Shown one piece after another: positions 7,872-16,071 of a DNA stretch of 44,907 nucleotides. The stretch's first letter is position 1; each line of letters starts with the position of its first letter. The stretch is from Propionibacteriaceae bacterium UBA7704 (GTDB taxonomy: Bacteria; Actinomycetota; Actinomycetes; Propionibacteriales; Propionibacteriaceae): positions 1 through 44,907 of the forward strand of contig DLGC01000022.1 of assembly GCA_002482525.1 (NCBI GenBank), read 5' to 3'. The notes under the pieces are model-generated. The model did no database searches. It was not told where the DNA came from and worked only from the letters and a program-made list of their open reading frames with translations. The translations under genes were made by a program, and so were the position numbers.

Positions 7872-7896
7872 TCGTCGACGCCGCCGGCATCGACGA
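7872..7896 (-). terminator. Possible weak hairpin after the aldolase gene
   Basis: A 7-bp stem TCGTCGA (7872-7878) with TCGACGA (7890-7896) lies 51 bases past the stop codon of the minus-strand gene at 7947. The rest of 7687-7946 shows no gene and presumably holds the nagA promoter. Confidence 0.3.
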
Positions 7897-7946
7897 CGCT
7901 TCAGGACCATGTGGCAGCCTTGCCTTCCCCATCTTTCCATTCTCGA

Positions 7947-8618
7947 TCAGGGCAGGGAGTCGGTGCCGAAGGTGTTGTACCAATCGGCAGCGAACACGGT
8001 GACCGCCTCGCGAACGTCGGGTGCAGACAGGGCAGCCCGCAGCAGCATCGGGGAGAGTGTGACCGCGGCGGCGCCGGCTTCGAAGGCCGCAGACACCTGG
8101 GCCACATTTTTGAAGCTCGCCGCCATGATCCTGCAGTCGGCGCCCTGGCGATCGATGAACGTCGACAGCGCCCTGATCGTCGAGACGGTGTCGATATCCA
8201 GGCTCTCCATGCGGTTGAAGTAGGGCGCGACATAGTTGGCACCGGCGGCGATCGCGAGGATGCCCTGCGTCTTGGAGTAGACCGCCGTTGCCGTTACGTG
8301 GACCCCTTCGTCACGCAGCAGCCGCATCGCCTGGATGCCGGGCTCGGTGGTCGGGATCTTGACGTAGATCTGGTCGTCGATCATCTCCAGCAGGCGATGC
8401 GCGTCGGCGATGATGCCGGCGGAATCCTGGGCGAGCACCTGCACATGCAGCGTGCGATCGAAGCCGATGATCTCTCGGATTCGGCGAAAGTGGGCGTAGA
8501 AGTCGATGCGTCCCTCAGCTTTGAGGATGGACGGGTTGGTCGTCACTCCGTCGACCGGATAGATCGGCGTCATTGCCGCGATGTCGGCGAGGTTGGCGGT
8601 GTCGAACAGAATTTCCAT
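7947..8618 (-). CDS. Transaldolase-like protein (fructose-6-phosphate aldolase type)
   Basis: A class I aldolase of the small transaldolase/FSA subfamily (223 residues). Family markers are the N-terminal strand MEILFDTANL, DGVTTNPSIL (residues 23-32) and the Schiff-base lysine in IYVKIPTT (Lys87). Also present are VTATAVYSKTQ, the glycine-rich ANYVAPYFNR and the C-terminal KNVAQV region. FSA cleaves fructose-6-phosphate to dihydroxyacetone and glyceraldehyde-3-phosphate, while close relatives act as transaldolases; sequence alone does not settle which. The ATG at 8618 has a GAGGAA site and matches the conserved start. It is next to nagA in the same direction, so both may act on amino-sugar-derived hexose phosphates. 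Confidence 0.85.
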   Translation of the reverse strand: MEILFDTANLADIAAMTPIYPVDGVTTNPSILKAEGRIDFYAHFRRIREIIGFDRTLHVQVLAQDSAGIIADAHRLLEMIDDQIYVKIPTTEPGIQAMRLLRDEGVHVTATAVYSKTQGILAIAAGANYVAPYFNRMESLDIDTVSTIRALSTFIDRQGADCRIMAASFKNVAQVSAAFEAGAAAVTLSPMLLRAALSAPDVREAVTVFAADWYNTFGTDSLP

Positions 8619-8767
8619 GGTTCCTCGATGGTCATGGGGAGGGCATCTCCATGGTGACATCACGAAGACGACCCCGGCTGAGCATCCAAAAGCAGGCCTG
8701 TCGCGGCCTTGGCACATGGCGTGTGCCCGCCCCGGCCTGCCGGGTGTAGGCAACACTGCCCACCTAT

Positions 8768-8814
8768 TTGCACTGACCGGTCAGTCTAATTAGAGTAGAG
8801 CCGACGTTAAGGAG
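8768..8814 (+). promoter_or_regulatory. Promoter with embedded TetR-type operator and RBS
   Basis: A -35 box TTGCAC (8768-8773) and -10 box TAGAGT (8791-8796) are spaced by exactly 17 bases. A perfect 14-bp palindrome, ACTGACCGGTCAGT (8772-8785), overlaps the -35 and fills the spacer. A strong AAGGAG site (8809-8814) precedes the GTG start at 8824. A regulator bound here would block RNA polymerase. The TetR gene that ends the operon (12522) is the natural candidate. Confidence 0.75.
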
Positions 8815-8823
8815 CATTCCCTC

Positions 8824-9582
8824 GTGAGTTCGACCACCATTCACCCCAGTCACAGCCTCGAAGACCGCGATCCCTACCTCACCGCGGAGACCCCCACCGC
8901 GACACCGTCGATCATTCGCGCTTCCGCCCTACAGCTCGACGGCAACCGAGGGCGCATCTACGGCCCGCTTGACCTCGACATCGCGCCCGGCACCCTCACG
9001 CTGATCACCGGACGTGCCGGCAGCGGCAAGACCTCCCTGCTGCTCACACTCGTTGGCCGCATGCGCGCCAACCGTGGCTGCGCCCTGACCGTGCTGGGCC
9101 GGGCGTTGCCGTCGCGAGCTCGCGGAGTGCAACGGCGCAGCGCAGCAGTCGGCATTCACGGCTTGGACGATCTCGACGAGGTGGTCACGGTGGCTGCCGC
9201 CGTCCGCGAACGCGAAGCCTGGTTAGCACCGTGGTACCGCGTGGTCCGCACCCCTGACGATGACCACGTCGCCACAGTCTGCGAGCCGGTCTTCGGCGAC
9301 ACTCCCGCACCAGCAGCCAAGGAGTTCGTCCACGAACTCGACGAGGCCGACAACCTCCTCCTGCGCATCGCCTTGGCGCTGCTCAGCGAACCCGAACTGA
9401 TCGTCGTCGACGACATCGACTCTCTGCATGACACCGACGGCCGCCGGCGCGTGTGGGAAGCCCTGCACGGGCTGACCAACCAGGGTCTGACCGTCATCGT
9501 CGCCGCCGCAAGCGCCAGCGAGCTTTCTCGCCTCGGCTGGGCGCAACTGCCCAACCACATCAACCTCAGCGTCAACCACTGA
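8824..9582 (+). CDS. ABC-type ATP-binding protein (partner of YhgE/Pip protein)
   Basis: The protein has an ABC ATPase layout in 252 residues: Walker A GRAGSGKT (63-70), a Q-loop region that is poorly conserved, and Walker B LIVVDDID (192-199). The ABC signature LSGGQ is absent. The equivalent stretch reads ELDEADNLLLRIALALLSEPE, so the usual ATP-sandwich contact is altered. It lies 26 bases before the YhgE/Pip gene and is expected to act with it, either as its energising subunit or as a regulatory ATPase. The GTG start is supported by AAGGAG ten bases upstream and by the promoter at 8768-8796. Homologues are annotated as ABC transporter ATP-binding proteins; transport has not been shown here. 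Confidence 0.8.
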   Translation: MSSTTIHPSHSLEDRDPYLTAETPTATPSIIRASALQLDGNRGRIYGPLDLDIAPGTLTLITGRAGSGKTSLLLTLVGRMRANRGCALTVLGRALPSRARGVQRRSAAVGIHGLDDLDEVVTVAAAVREREAWLAPWYRVVRTPDDDHVATVCEPVFGDTPAPAAKEFVHELDEADNLLLRIALALLSEPELIVVDDIDSLHDTDGRRRVWEALHGLTNQGLTVIVAAASASELSRLGWAQLPNHINLSVNH

Positions 9583-9608
9583 CCACACCGAAACGAACCG
9601 GAATCACG

Positions 9609-12512
9609 ATGTTTGCCTGGACCTCACACGGAACCGAACTCAAACGGTTCTATCGCCAACCCATCACCCGCGCCGCCTTGGCGGTGATGCTGCTCATCCC
9701 GCTGCTGTACGGCGCCATGTACGTGTGGGCATTCTGGGCGCCCACCGATCACCTGAACAATCTGCCGGTGGCCCTGGTCAACGCCGATGTGGCAGCCACC
9801 GATGACGACGGCGTCGCCCAGCACTACGGCCAGGATCTGGTCGACGAACTGGTCGCCAACGACGACATCAAATGGGTGCAGACCGATGAGGCGAGCGCCG
9901 AGGCAGGGATGAACAGCGGGAAGTACTACTTCACAGTGACCGTCCCTGCCGACTTCACATCCCGGATCAACTCCTTTGCCGGCGATGATCCGAAAGCCGC
10001 CAGCCTGGATGTCACCTACGACGACTCGAACTCATTCCTCGCCTCTACCCTGGGCAAGACCGCGATGCTCGAGGTGCAGCGGGCCCTGCGCGAGAAGGTC
10101 AGCACCGAGGCGGTCGACACCCTGCTGGTCGGGGTCGGCGATGCACGCGACGGCTTCGCCAAGGCCTCCGATGGCGCTTTCGAACTGCGCGACGGCCTCA
10201 CGCAGGCTGAAGACGGCGCCGACCGACTCAATGTCGGCGCCCAACAACTCGCCAGCGGCTCGGTCAAACTAGCCACCGGCTCCAGCGACCTCGCCGCCGG
10301 AGCAGCCAAAGCAGCCGCCGGCACCAAGCCGTTGGCCGACGGCGTGGCCCAGCTCGAAGATGGCGCGTCCCAACTGGCGACCGGACTGGACGCCCTGAAC
10401 ACCTCCATGCCCGCCCTCACCGCAGGAGCGACCCAGGTCAAGGCCGGAACCGCCGCGGCCAGCGTGGGCGCCAATCAGCTCAACACCGGGGCTGCCGCCT
10501 ACCTCACCGGAGTCACGACGGCAAGCCAAGGCGCCCAGCAGTTGGCGGCCGGGGCGAGCGGGCTCACCGCGCTGCAACAGGGCCTGGCTTCAGCCGCAGA
10601 TCCGCACGCCGGCGCCCCCGCGCTCGCCGCGGGTGTCAGCACCGTCGTCGGAAACCTCAACACCTTCACCAGCGGGGCAGACCGCTATGCCACCGGAGCC
10701 ACCGATTTTGCGACCGGTGCCCACAGCTGGACCTCCGGCGCGCGCACCTGGCAGACCCAAGCCGCCGCCACCACCGGCGGAACCCTGCTCGACGGCGCGA
10801 ACCAGCTCCAAGCAGGAGCTCAAGGCATCTCGGCCAAGACCGCGAACAACTCCACCCTGGCCGGGGGCGCCACCTCGGTCGCCTCGGGTAACGCTGCGCT
10901 GAGTGACTCACTGAAAGACACCGATGACCTGCTCAGGCAGGTACAGCAGGCGATCAGCGACGGAGACACCACCAAGGCTCAGCAACTCCTCGCCACAGCC
11001 CGCACCACCGTCGGTAGTGCCACGACAACAGCCGACAACCTGGCAACCACGGCTGGTGCGGTCTCCGACGCAATCACCACCATTCACACCTCGGCAGCCG
11101 ACCTCTCGAGTGGTGCAGCCAACCTCGCCACCGGTCTCGGCACCCTCCATGACGCGGTAGGCACCGGCGGCGGTATCGACACCGGGCTCAGTACCTTGGA
11201 GACCGGTCAAAGCAATCTCGCCAGCAGCGCCGGACAGCTCAGAGTCGGCGCTGATTCCTTGGCGGATCCGGCCACGGCCGCCCAACTCGCACAACTGCAG
11301 AGCGGCGCCAACAACCTGGCCGCCGGGATCACGGCTATGAATGGCGCCGCCGCCGATCCCACGACCGGCATCCCAGCCCTGCAGGCCGGGGCGAACCAGC
11401 TCGCCGCAGGCTTCACCAGCACCGATCCGGCCAACCCCGGCTTGGTGTACGGCGCCCAGCAACTGCAGGCGGGTGCCTCCAGCCTTGCCACGGGACTGGA
11501 AACCCTCGCGCAGGGAACGACCGACCTCGCCGATGGTGCGGGCAGCGTCGCCGCTGGCACCGGCCAGCTCAACCAGGGCGCCCAGCACCTTCACTCGGGC
11601 ACCGCAGCGCTGAAGTCGAAAGTGCCGGCTCTGACCAGCGGCGTGCAGAAGATCAACACCGGAGCCCAGCAACTCGCCAGCGGAACCGCAACCCTGGCCC
11701 AGGGCACTCAGGAGTTGGCCGCCAACACGCCCACCTTGGCCTCGGGCCTGACCGATGCCCGCGACGGCGCCGACACTCTCGGCAGTGAGCTCGCCACCGG
11801 CGCCCAGGACATTCCCAACGACACCTCGTCCCAGCGCAGTGCGCGGGCCGATGCCATCGCCGTGCCGGTCGGCCAGGAAGTGGCGCACGTTCACGAAGCC
11901 GCCTCGTGGGGTGAGGGCTTCGCACCATTCTTCATCTCACTGGGTCTGTGGGTCGGCGCGCTGATCACCTGGCTGCTGCTGCGACCGCTGCAGACCCGAG
12001 CGCTGATGACCTCCGTGAACGGTTTTCGGATGGCCTGGGGATCACTCAACCCGGCGCTGCTGCTCTCGGTGGGCCAGGTGGTCATCATGCTGCTGGTGAT
12101 GCACTTCGCCATCGGGCTCGACCCGAAGAGCCTGCTCGCCACCGTGGCGTTCACTTTGCTGGTTGCCGCGGCATTCTTCGCCCTGCAGCAGTTCTTCCAG
12201 GTGACCTTCGGCTCAGCAGTCGGCAAGGTGATCGTCATCGTGCTGCTGATGGTGCAACTGGCCTCCTGCGGCGGCACCTATCCGATCCAAACCACGCCGG
12301 ACTTCCTGCAGGCCATCAACCCCTATCTGCCGATGACCTACGCCGTCGAAGGCCTGCGGGAGGCGATCACCGGAGGAATCGAGGCTCGATTCTGGAGCAG
12401 CGTCGCGGTTCTTGCCGCTATCTTCGTGGTGTCGCTGGCTGCCACCTCGCTGGCATCGGCACGCAAGCGGATGTGGACCATGTCACGGCTGCACCCGGCA
12501 TTGAGCATCTAG
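9609..12512 (+). CDS. Large YhgE/Pip-family membrane protein
   Basis: A 967-residue protein of the YhgE/Pip family (named after a lactococcal phage infection protein), related to ABC-2-type permeases. A first membrane segment (AALAVMLLIPLLYGAMYVWAFW, about residues 18-40) is followed by a conserved extracellular domain (LPVALVNADVAA..., about 48-200). Then comes a very long stretch (about 200-765) of degenerate repeats of the form G-A-x-x-L-A-x-G, probably an extended helical or coiled-coil stalk outside the cell. Five more hydrophobic segments lie at the C-terminus (about 770-955). The repeat region makes it larger than many family members. Regulation is by the upstream palindrome. Export of a lipid or wall component, or a surface role, is possible; no substrate can be read. 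Confidence 0.88.
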   Translation: MFAWTSHGTELKRFYRQPITRAALAVMLLIPLLYGAMYVWAFWAPTDHLNNLPVALVNADVAATDDDGVAQHYGQDLVDELVANDDIKWVQTDEASAEAGMNSGKYYFTVTVPADFTSRINSFAGDDPKAASLDVTYDDSNSFLASTLGKTAMLEVQRALREKVSTEAVDTLLVGVGDARDGFAKASDGAFELRDGLTQAEDGADRLNVGAQQLASGSVKLATGSSDLAAGAAKAAAGTKPLADGVAQLEDGASQLATGLDALNTSMPALTAGATQVKAGTAAASVGANQLNTGAAAYLTGVTTASQGAQQLAAGASGLTALQQGLASAADPHAGAPALAAGVSTVVGNLNTFTSGADRYATGATDFATGAHSWTSGARTWQTQAAATTGGTLLDGANQLQAGAQGISAKTANNSTLAGGATSVASGNAALSDSLKDTDDLLRQVQQAISDGDTTKAQQLLATARTTVGSATTTADNLATTAGAVSDAITTIHTSAADLSSGAANLATGLGTLHDAVGTGGGIDTGLSTLETGQSNLASSAGQLRVGADSLADPATAAQLAQLQSGANNLAAGITAMNGAAADPTTGIPALQAGANQLAAGFTSTDPANPGLVYGAQQLQAGASSLATGLETLAQGTTDLADGAGSVAAGTGQLNQGAQHLHSGTAALKSKVPALTSGVQKINTGAQQLASGTATLAQGTQELAANTPTLASGLTDARDGADTLGSELATGAQDIPNDTSSQRSARADAIAVPVGQEVAHVHEAASWGEGFAPFFISLGLWVGALITWLLLRPLQTRALMTSVNGFRMAWGSLNPALLLSVGQVVIMLLVMHFAIGLDPKSLLATVAFTLLVAAAFFALQQFFQVTFGSAVGKVIVIVLLMVQLASCGGTYPIQTTPDFLQAINPYLPMTYAVEGLREAITGGIEARFWSSVAVLAAIFVVSLAATSLASARKRMWTMSRLHPALSI

Positions 12513-12521
12513 GAGATTTCG

Positions 12522-13109
12522 ATGGGCACGCTGACACCGCCCAGCACCGACGGTCGCGTCGCCCGGCGCGAGAACACCCGGGAGGTGATCATCGACGCCG
12601 CCACCGACTTGTTCGCCGCGCGGGGAGTGACCTCGACGTCTATCGATGACATCGCTGCCGCAGCGGGGATTGCCAAGGGCTCGGTTTACTACAACTTCGA
12701 ATCCAAGGCCGGGCTGGTGGAGGCGATCGTTGCCCGCAACAGCGAACTGATGGCCACCGCGCTGCGGGAGGCGACGCAGGGCCGGACTGGCGCCGACCTT
12801 CGCGACGAGGTCGTGCGGGCGCTGCTTCGGCTGGTGCGCGACCACGCCGCCGGCGCCCGGGTGCTGGTCACCGAGCTGTTTCGAACCGAACGGTCCTGGC
12901 GGGTCTCCATCGAACGCTGGCGCAGCTTGGCGCTGTCGCCGCTCATCGACGACATGATCAACAACGGCGAGGAGCCGGCAGTCGCCGATATCCGAGCCGC
13001 CGCCATCGTCGGAGCCACGCTGGTCACCGGCTTGGAATGGCTGCTCTTCCACCCAGACCGCAGCTACGAACAGGTGAGCGCCACCGTGGTCAATACCCTG
13101 TCGCGGTGA
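12522..13109 (+). CDS. TetR/AcrR-family repressor of the YhgE operon
   Basis: The N-terminal helix-turn-helix (residues about 17-63) is typical TetR: REVIIDAATDLFAARGVTSTS-type helix 1, then IAAAAGIAKGSVYYNFESKAGL. The C-terminal ligand and dimer domain of about 130 residues is variable. Its gene starts nine bases after the YhgE stop, with an AGGAG site overlapping that stop, so it is the last cistron of the three-gene operon. The 14-bp palindrome in the operon promoter fits a TetR dimer site, so autorepression is inferred, with relief by an unknown ligand probably handled by the YhgE/ATPase pair. Confidence 0.88.
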   Translation: MGTLTPPSTDGRVARRENTREVIIDAATDLFAARGVTSTSIDDIAAAAGIAKGSVYYNFESKAGLVEAIVARNSELMATALREATQGRTGADLRDEVVRALLRLVRDHAAGARVLVTELFRTERSWRVSIERWRSLALSPLIDDMINNGEEPAVADIRAAAIVGATLVTGLEWLLFHPDRSYEQVSATVVNTLSR

Positions 13110-13174
13110 CCGGCAGCCTCAGGCTCGACGGCGCTGCGGCCAGTGCACCCAGCGCGGTGTGATGGGATACAGCC

Positions 13175-13792
13175 ATGGTTCGATCCACATCCTGGCAGCA
13201 GTACCGAACCGCCATTGGCGACCGCTCGGACATGTTCAGGATGATCGTCGAGACATGGCCGATCGACAACGCCCTGTACCCGGGTAGCTATGTCGATGTG
13301 TCGCCGTCTTCGGCCATCCCCGTGGTGACCTATGTGGACACCGATGCCCGCGCAGCGCGGTACTTTGCCGACCCCTCGCAGGTGGCGACCGAACTGCGCG
13401 ATCATCGTCGACCGGGCAGCGAGCCACGGGTGCATTTCCTCGCCGCGGATTACACCCAGCCGCTGCCCATCGCAGACGGCAGCGTGGAGCTGGTGATCTC
13501 GCTGTTCGCCGGACCGGTGTGGGACCACTGTGGTCGCTACCTGCGTCCGGGCGGTTGGCTGCTGGCCAACAATAGTCACGGCGACGCCAGCATCGCCTCG
13601 CTCGATCCATCGCTTCGCCTGGTGGGCGCCATCCATCACGGTGCCGATCGCTATCGCCTCCGCACCAACAACCTTGCGGACTTCCTCATCCCGAAGCGTC
13701 CTGAGACCGCCGATCTCGGTCAGATTCGTCGTGCTGGCCGGGGCATCGCCTTCACCCGATCCGCGTTCGCCTACGTCTTCGAAAAGCTGTGA
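13175..13792 (+). CDS. Class I SAM-dependent methyltransferase-like protein
   Basis: The 205-residue protein shows the late half of a Rossmann methyltransferase: an acidic strand end VVTYVDTDARA, LAADYTQPLPIADGSVELVISLFAG (motif II/III region) and YLRPGGWLLANN (post-motif). The first glycine-rich SAM loop is missing; the corresponding position reads ALYPGSYVDVSPSSAIP. This suggests either a divergent cofactor site or loss of activity. It stands alone between the TetR gene and tRNA-Leu and ends 21 bases before the tRNA 3' end, which is convergent. The substrate is unknown. Confidence 0.7.
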   Translation: MVRSTSWQQYRTAIGDRSDMFRMIVETWPIDNALYPGSYVDVSPSSAIPVVTYVDTDARAARYFADPSQVATELRDHRRPGSEPRVHFLAADYTQPLPIADGSVELVISLFAGPVWDHCGRYLRPGGWLLANNSHGDASIASLDPSLRLVGAIHHGADRYRLRTNNLADFLIPKRPETADLGQIRRAGRGIAFTRSAFAYVFEKL

Positions 13793-13812
13793 CGAGAGGT
13801 GCCTCACAGACG

Positions 13813-13886
13813 TGCCCCCAATGGGATTCGAACCCATACTGTGGCGGGTTTAAGCCGCCTGCCTCTACCTGTTGGGCCATGGGGGC
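13813..13886 (-). tRNA. tRNA-Leu (anticodon UAA), short variable loop
   Basis: Read on the minus strand, it folds as a full cloverleaf. The acceptor stem GCCCCCA/TGGGGGC is perfect. The D-arm has three strong pairs and the GG of the loop. The anticodon arm is GGCGG-CTTAAAC-CCGCC with anticodon TAA (13850-13852). The T-arm is ATGGG-TTCGAAT-CCCAT and the discriminator base is A. CCA is not encoded. The variable loop is only five bases (ACAGT). Leucine tRNAs normally have a long variable arm, so this is a class I body with a leucine anticodon. The A73 discriminator supports leucine charging. It would read UUA, a rare codon in a genome of this GC content. Confidence 0.9.
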
Positions 13887-13912
13887 CGGCTCGGTGAGTC
13901 TACCGAGAACGC

Positions 13913-14836
13913 TCAGGCCTCGCCGGTCGCCAAACCGGCGACGATGCCGTCGAGAATGTCCGCCTCGCTGACCAGCAGCGGGAGGCCCAGTCTGGCGCCG
14001 ATCTGTCGGCACACCAGACCACCGGCAGCGATCACGTCGGCACGGCCAGGCACCATCGTCGGATAGGCCGCCACCGCCGCCACCGGCATGGTGAGCAGGT
14101 CGGTGGTGAAAGCCGCCAACTCACCGCCCTCGAGCCGCGAGCCGTGGACGGCATCCCGGTCATAGACAGCCAATCCCTGGATCAGCGCTGACAGACTGGT
14201 CACGGTGCCGCCGACCCCCACCCAGGTGGCCACGGCGGCGAAGTCGATTCCGCAGCCGTCGAGAAGCCCGTCGATGAACTCGACGGCCGCTGCAACATCG
14301 GCTTCGGTCGGCGGATCAGCAGTCCAGAAGCGTTCCTTGACCCGCACTGACCCCATATCCAACGACACCGCCTGCTGCACCGCACCGTCGGCGCCGAGGA
14401 CCAGCTCGGTCGAGCCACCACCGATATCAATGACCAACACCGGCTGAGTCACCGCATTCAGCGCATTGACCGCCCCCAGATAGGACAGGCGGGCTTCCTC
14501 TGCCCCGGGGATGATTTCGGCATCGACGCCAAGCCGGGCGCGGACGCCCGTGAAGAACGCTTCAGAATTGGCAGCATCACGGGCGGCCGAGGTGGCCACC
14601 ACCCGCCGCCGACCGATGCCGAGTTCATCCAGTTCGGAGCCGAAGTCGGCCATTGCGTCCAGGGTGCGTGCCAGGGCGTCAGGGTGAAAGGCGCCGGTGG
14701 CATCCACGCCCTGCCCCAGCCGGGTGATGTGGAGTCGGCGATCGATCTCGGCCAGGCGGCCATCGGGTTCCCGACGGCAAATCAACAGTCGCACCGAGTT
14801 CGTGCCGCAATCCACCGCCGCGAAGAGGTCACTCAT
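13913..14836 (-). CDS. ppx: Ppx/GppA-family exopolyphosphatase
   Basis: The protein belongs to the ASKHA phosphatase family that removes terminal phosphate from polyphosphate or from pppGpp. The first phosphate-binding motif FAAVDCGTNSVRLLI is at residues 5-19, and the second motif VLVIDIGGGSTELVLG lies near residue 130. The 307-residue form is the short single-domain version seen in actinobacteria. The ATG at 14836 overlaps the end of the DUF501 gene, and an ATG at 14842 is also possible. It is the last gene of the ftsB-DUF501-ppx run, an arrangement shared with Mycobacterium (Rv1024-Rv1026). Confidence 0.92.
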   Translation of the reverse strand: MSDLFAAVDCGTNSVRLLICRREPDGRLAEIDRRLHITRLGQGVDATGAFHPDALARTLDAMADFGSELDELGIGRRRVVATSAARDAANSEAFFTGVRARLGVDAEIIPGAEEARLSYLGAVNALNAVTQPVLVIDIGGGSTELVLGADGAVQQAVSLDMGSVRVKERFWTADPPTEADVAAAVEFIDGLLDGCGIDFAAVATWVGVGGTVTSLSALIQGLAVYDRDAVHGSRLEGGELAAFTTDLLTMPVAAVAAYPTMVPGRADVIAAGGLVCRQIGARLGLPLLVSEADILDGIVAGLATGEA

Positions 14837-15332
14837 CGTCATCAAGGCAGGGCCGCTGCCAGAACTCCCCGATACGTTCGGCGACCTCGTCACCGATCGG
14901 ATTCACCCCGGCGCCCGCGGCCAGCGCATGTCCGAGCAGGGCATGCAGGCACTTCACCCGGTTGGGCATTCCGCCTGCGCTGAAGCCGTCGATCTCGGGC
15001 ACCTCGCCCAGCGCGGCCCGCTCATCGAGATAGGCCTGATGCGCGCTCGCATAGGCCTGCGCCAACCCCGGGTCGGTGGCCAGGCGTTCGTTGAACTCCA
15101 CCATCGCGCCGTCAGCCTCCAAGGTGGACACCGCACTCACCGCCCGCGGGCAGGTCAGATAGAAAGTGGTCGGAAACGGGGTGCCGTCGGGAAGTCGAGG
15201 CTCGGTGGCGACCACCCCAGGCTTACCGCAGGGGCAGCGCCACGCGACCGCAGCGACGGCGCGAGCCGGACGCCCCAGTTGGTCGGAAATGATCGCAAGA
15301 TCGGATTCGGTGGGTGGTTCCAAACGACGCAC
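14829..15332 (-). CDS. DUF501 protein
   Basis: A 167-residue protein of the DUF501 family, found almost only in actinobacteria next to ftsB and ppx. It has the conserved core CPCGKPGVVATEPRLPDGTPFPTTFYLTCP, with three cysteines that could bind a metal, and the C-terminal GMPNRVKCLHALLGHALAAG segment. No biochemical function is established. It starts with GTG at 15332, about 40 bases after the ftsB stop, and overlaps ppx by eight bases, so translation is probably coupled. Confidence 0.9.
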   Translation of the reverse strand: MRRLEPPTESDLAIISDQLGRPARAVAAVAWRCPCGKPGVVATEPRLPDGTPFPTTFYLTCPRAVSAVSTLEADGAMVEFNERLATDPGLAQAYASAHQAYLDERAALGEVPEIDGFSAGGMPNRVKCLHALLGHALAAGAGVNPIGDEVAERIGEFWQRPCLDDDE

Positions 15333-15375
15333 CCCGGCATTCTTCCACGTCCGGCTGTGGCCCGGCAGGCACGGG

Positions 15376-15930
15376 CTAGCGGTTGGCCACCTGCCGCACG
15401 GGCGAATCGGCGGTGCTCAGCGACCCGGCCAACCGCTGCCACCAGTACTGATTGTCGGCTTCGGTGACCGGACGCTGCTCCGATTGCAGCACCACACCGC
15501 CACCGATCGGATCACCCTTCTCATCGACCACGCGGTAGCCGGTTTCACCGGGCATCACCCAGCCCAGCCGCTCCCGGGCCTGGGCCTTGACGTAGGCAGG
15601 ATCATCCCAGCGCGCGAGTTGGCTTTGCAGGTCGGCGATTTCGGCTTGCCGATCGCGGATCTCCTGATCGGCCACCGCGATCTGATGCTGCTGGTTGAAG
15701 TAGATCTGCAGGCTGCCGCCATAGGACAGCACCAATGCGATCACGGCCAAGCCCAGAATCACCGCCCGTCGAGTGACGCGCAGCCCACGCTGCCAGATCG
15801 GCTTGGGAGCTTCGGTCTCCGGCTGCGCCGGAGGCTCCTGCTGCGGGCGCGAAGAAGGCCGGGTCCGTCGCCGTGTGGAACGTGACGGACCCGAGGTGCC
15901 ATTGCGAGGGCTACGCGGGCTATGGGCCAA
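15376..15930 (-). CDS. ftsB: FtsB/DivIC-type septum formation initiator
   Basis: A bitopic cell-division protein. Residues 1-50 are a basic, Arg/Ser/Pro-rich cytoplasmic tail, followed by one membrane segment (AVILGLAVIALVLSYGGSLQIYF, about 56-78). A short coiled coil comes next (QHQIAVADQEIRDRQAEIADLQSQLARW, about 80-110), then the family motif YVKAQARERLGWVMPGETGYRV. The predicted partners are FtsL and FtsQ at the divisome. The start is a TTG at 15930 with AAGGA upstream. Position directly downstream of eno is the standard actinobacterial arrangement. Confidence 0.92.
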   Translation of the reverse strand: MAHSPRSPRNGTSGPSRSTRRRTRPSSRPQQEPPAQPETEAPKPIWQRGLRVTRRAVILGLAVIALVLSYGGSLQIYFNQQHQIAVADQEIRDRQAEIADLQSQLARWDDPAYVKAQARERLGWVMPGETGYRVVDEKGDPIGGGVVLQSEQRPVTEADNQYWWQRLAGSLSTADSPVRQVANR

Positions 15931-16032
15931 TGCGGTGATCCTTCATCGCTTCCCAGGATAGGTCGGGTCGCGGCCCGTGCTGGAAACGGCGCGCACGTGC
16001 CCGACAGGTACCCGATGCACCGTCGAACATGC

Positions 16033-16064
16033 CGGTGGCCCGACGCCGAAGCGCCGGGCCACCG
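16033..16064 (-). terminator. Hairpin downstream of eno
   Basis: A perfect 10-bp stem, CGGTGGCCCG (16033-16042) with CGGGCCACCG (16055-16064), lies eight bases past the eno stop codon on the minus strand. No T-tract follows. It probably ends or attenuates the abundant eno transcript before ftsB. Confidence 0.65.
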
Positions 16065-16071
16065 AAAACAC

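Noticed and set aside
10908..11894. Minus-strand frame opposite the YhgE repeats
   Set aside because: It mirrors the repeat composition of the real plus-strand gene.
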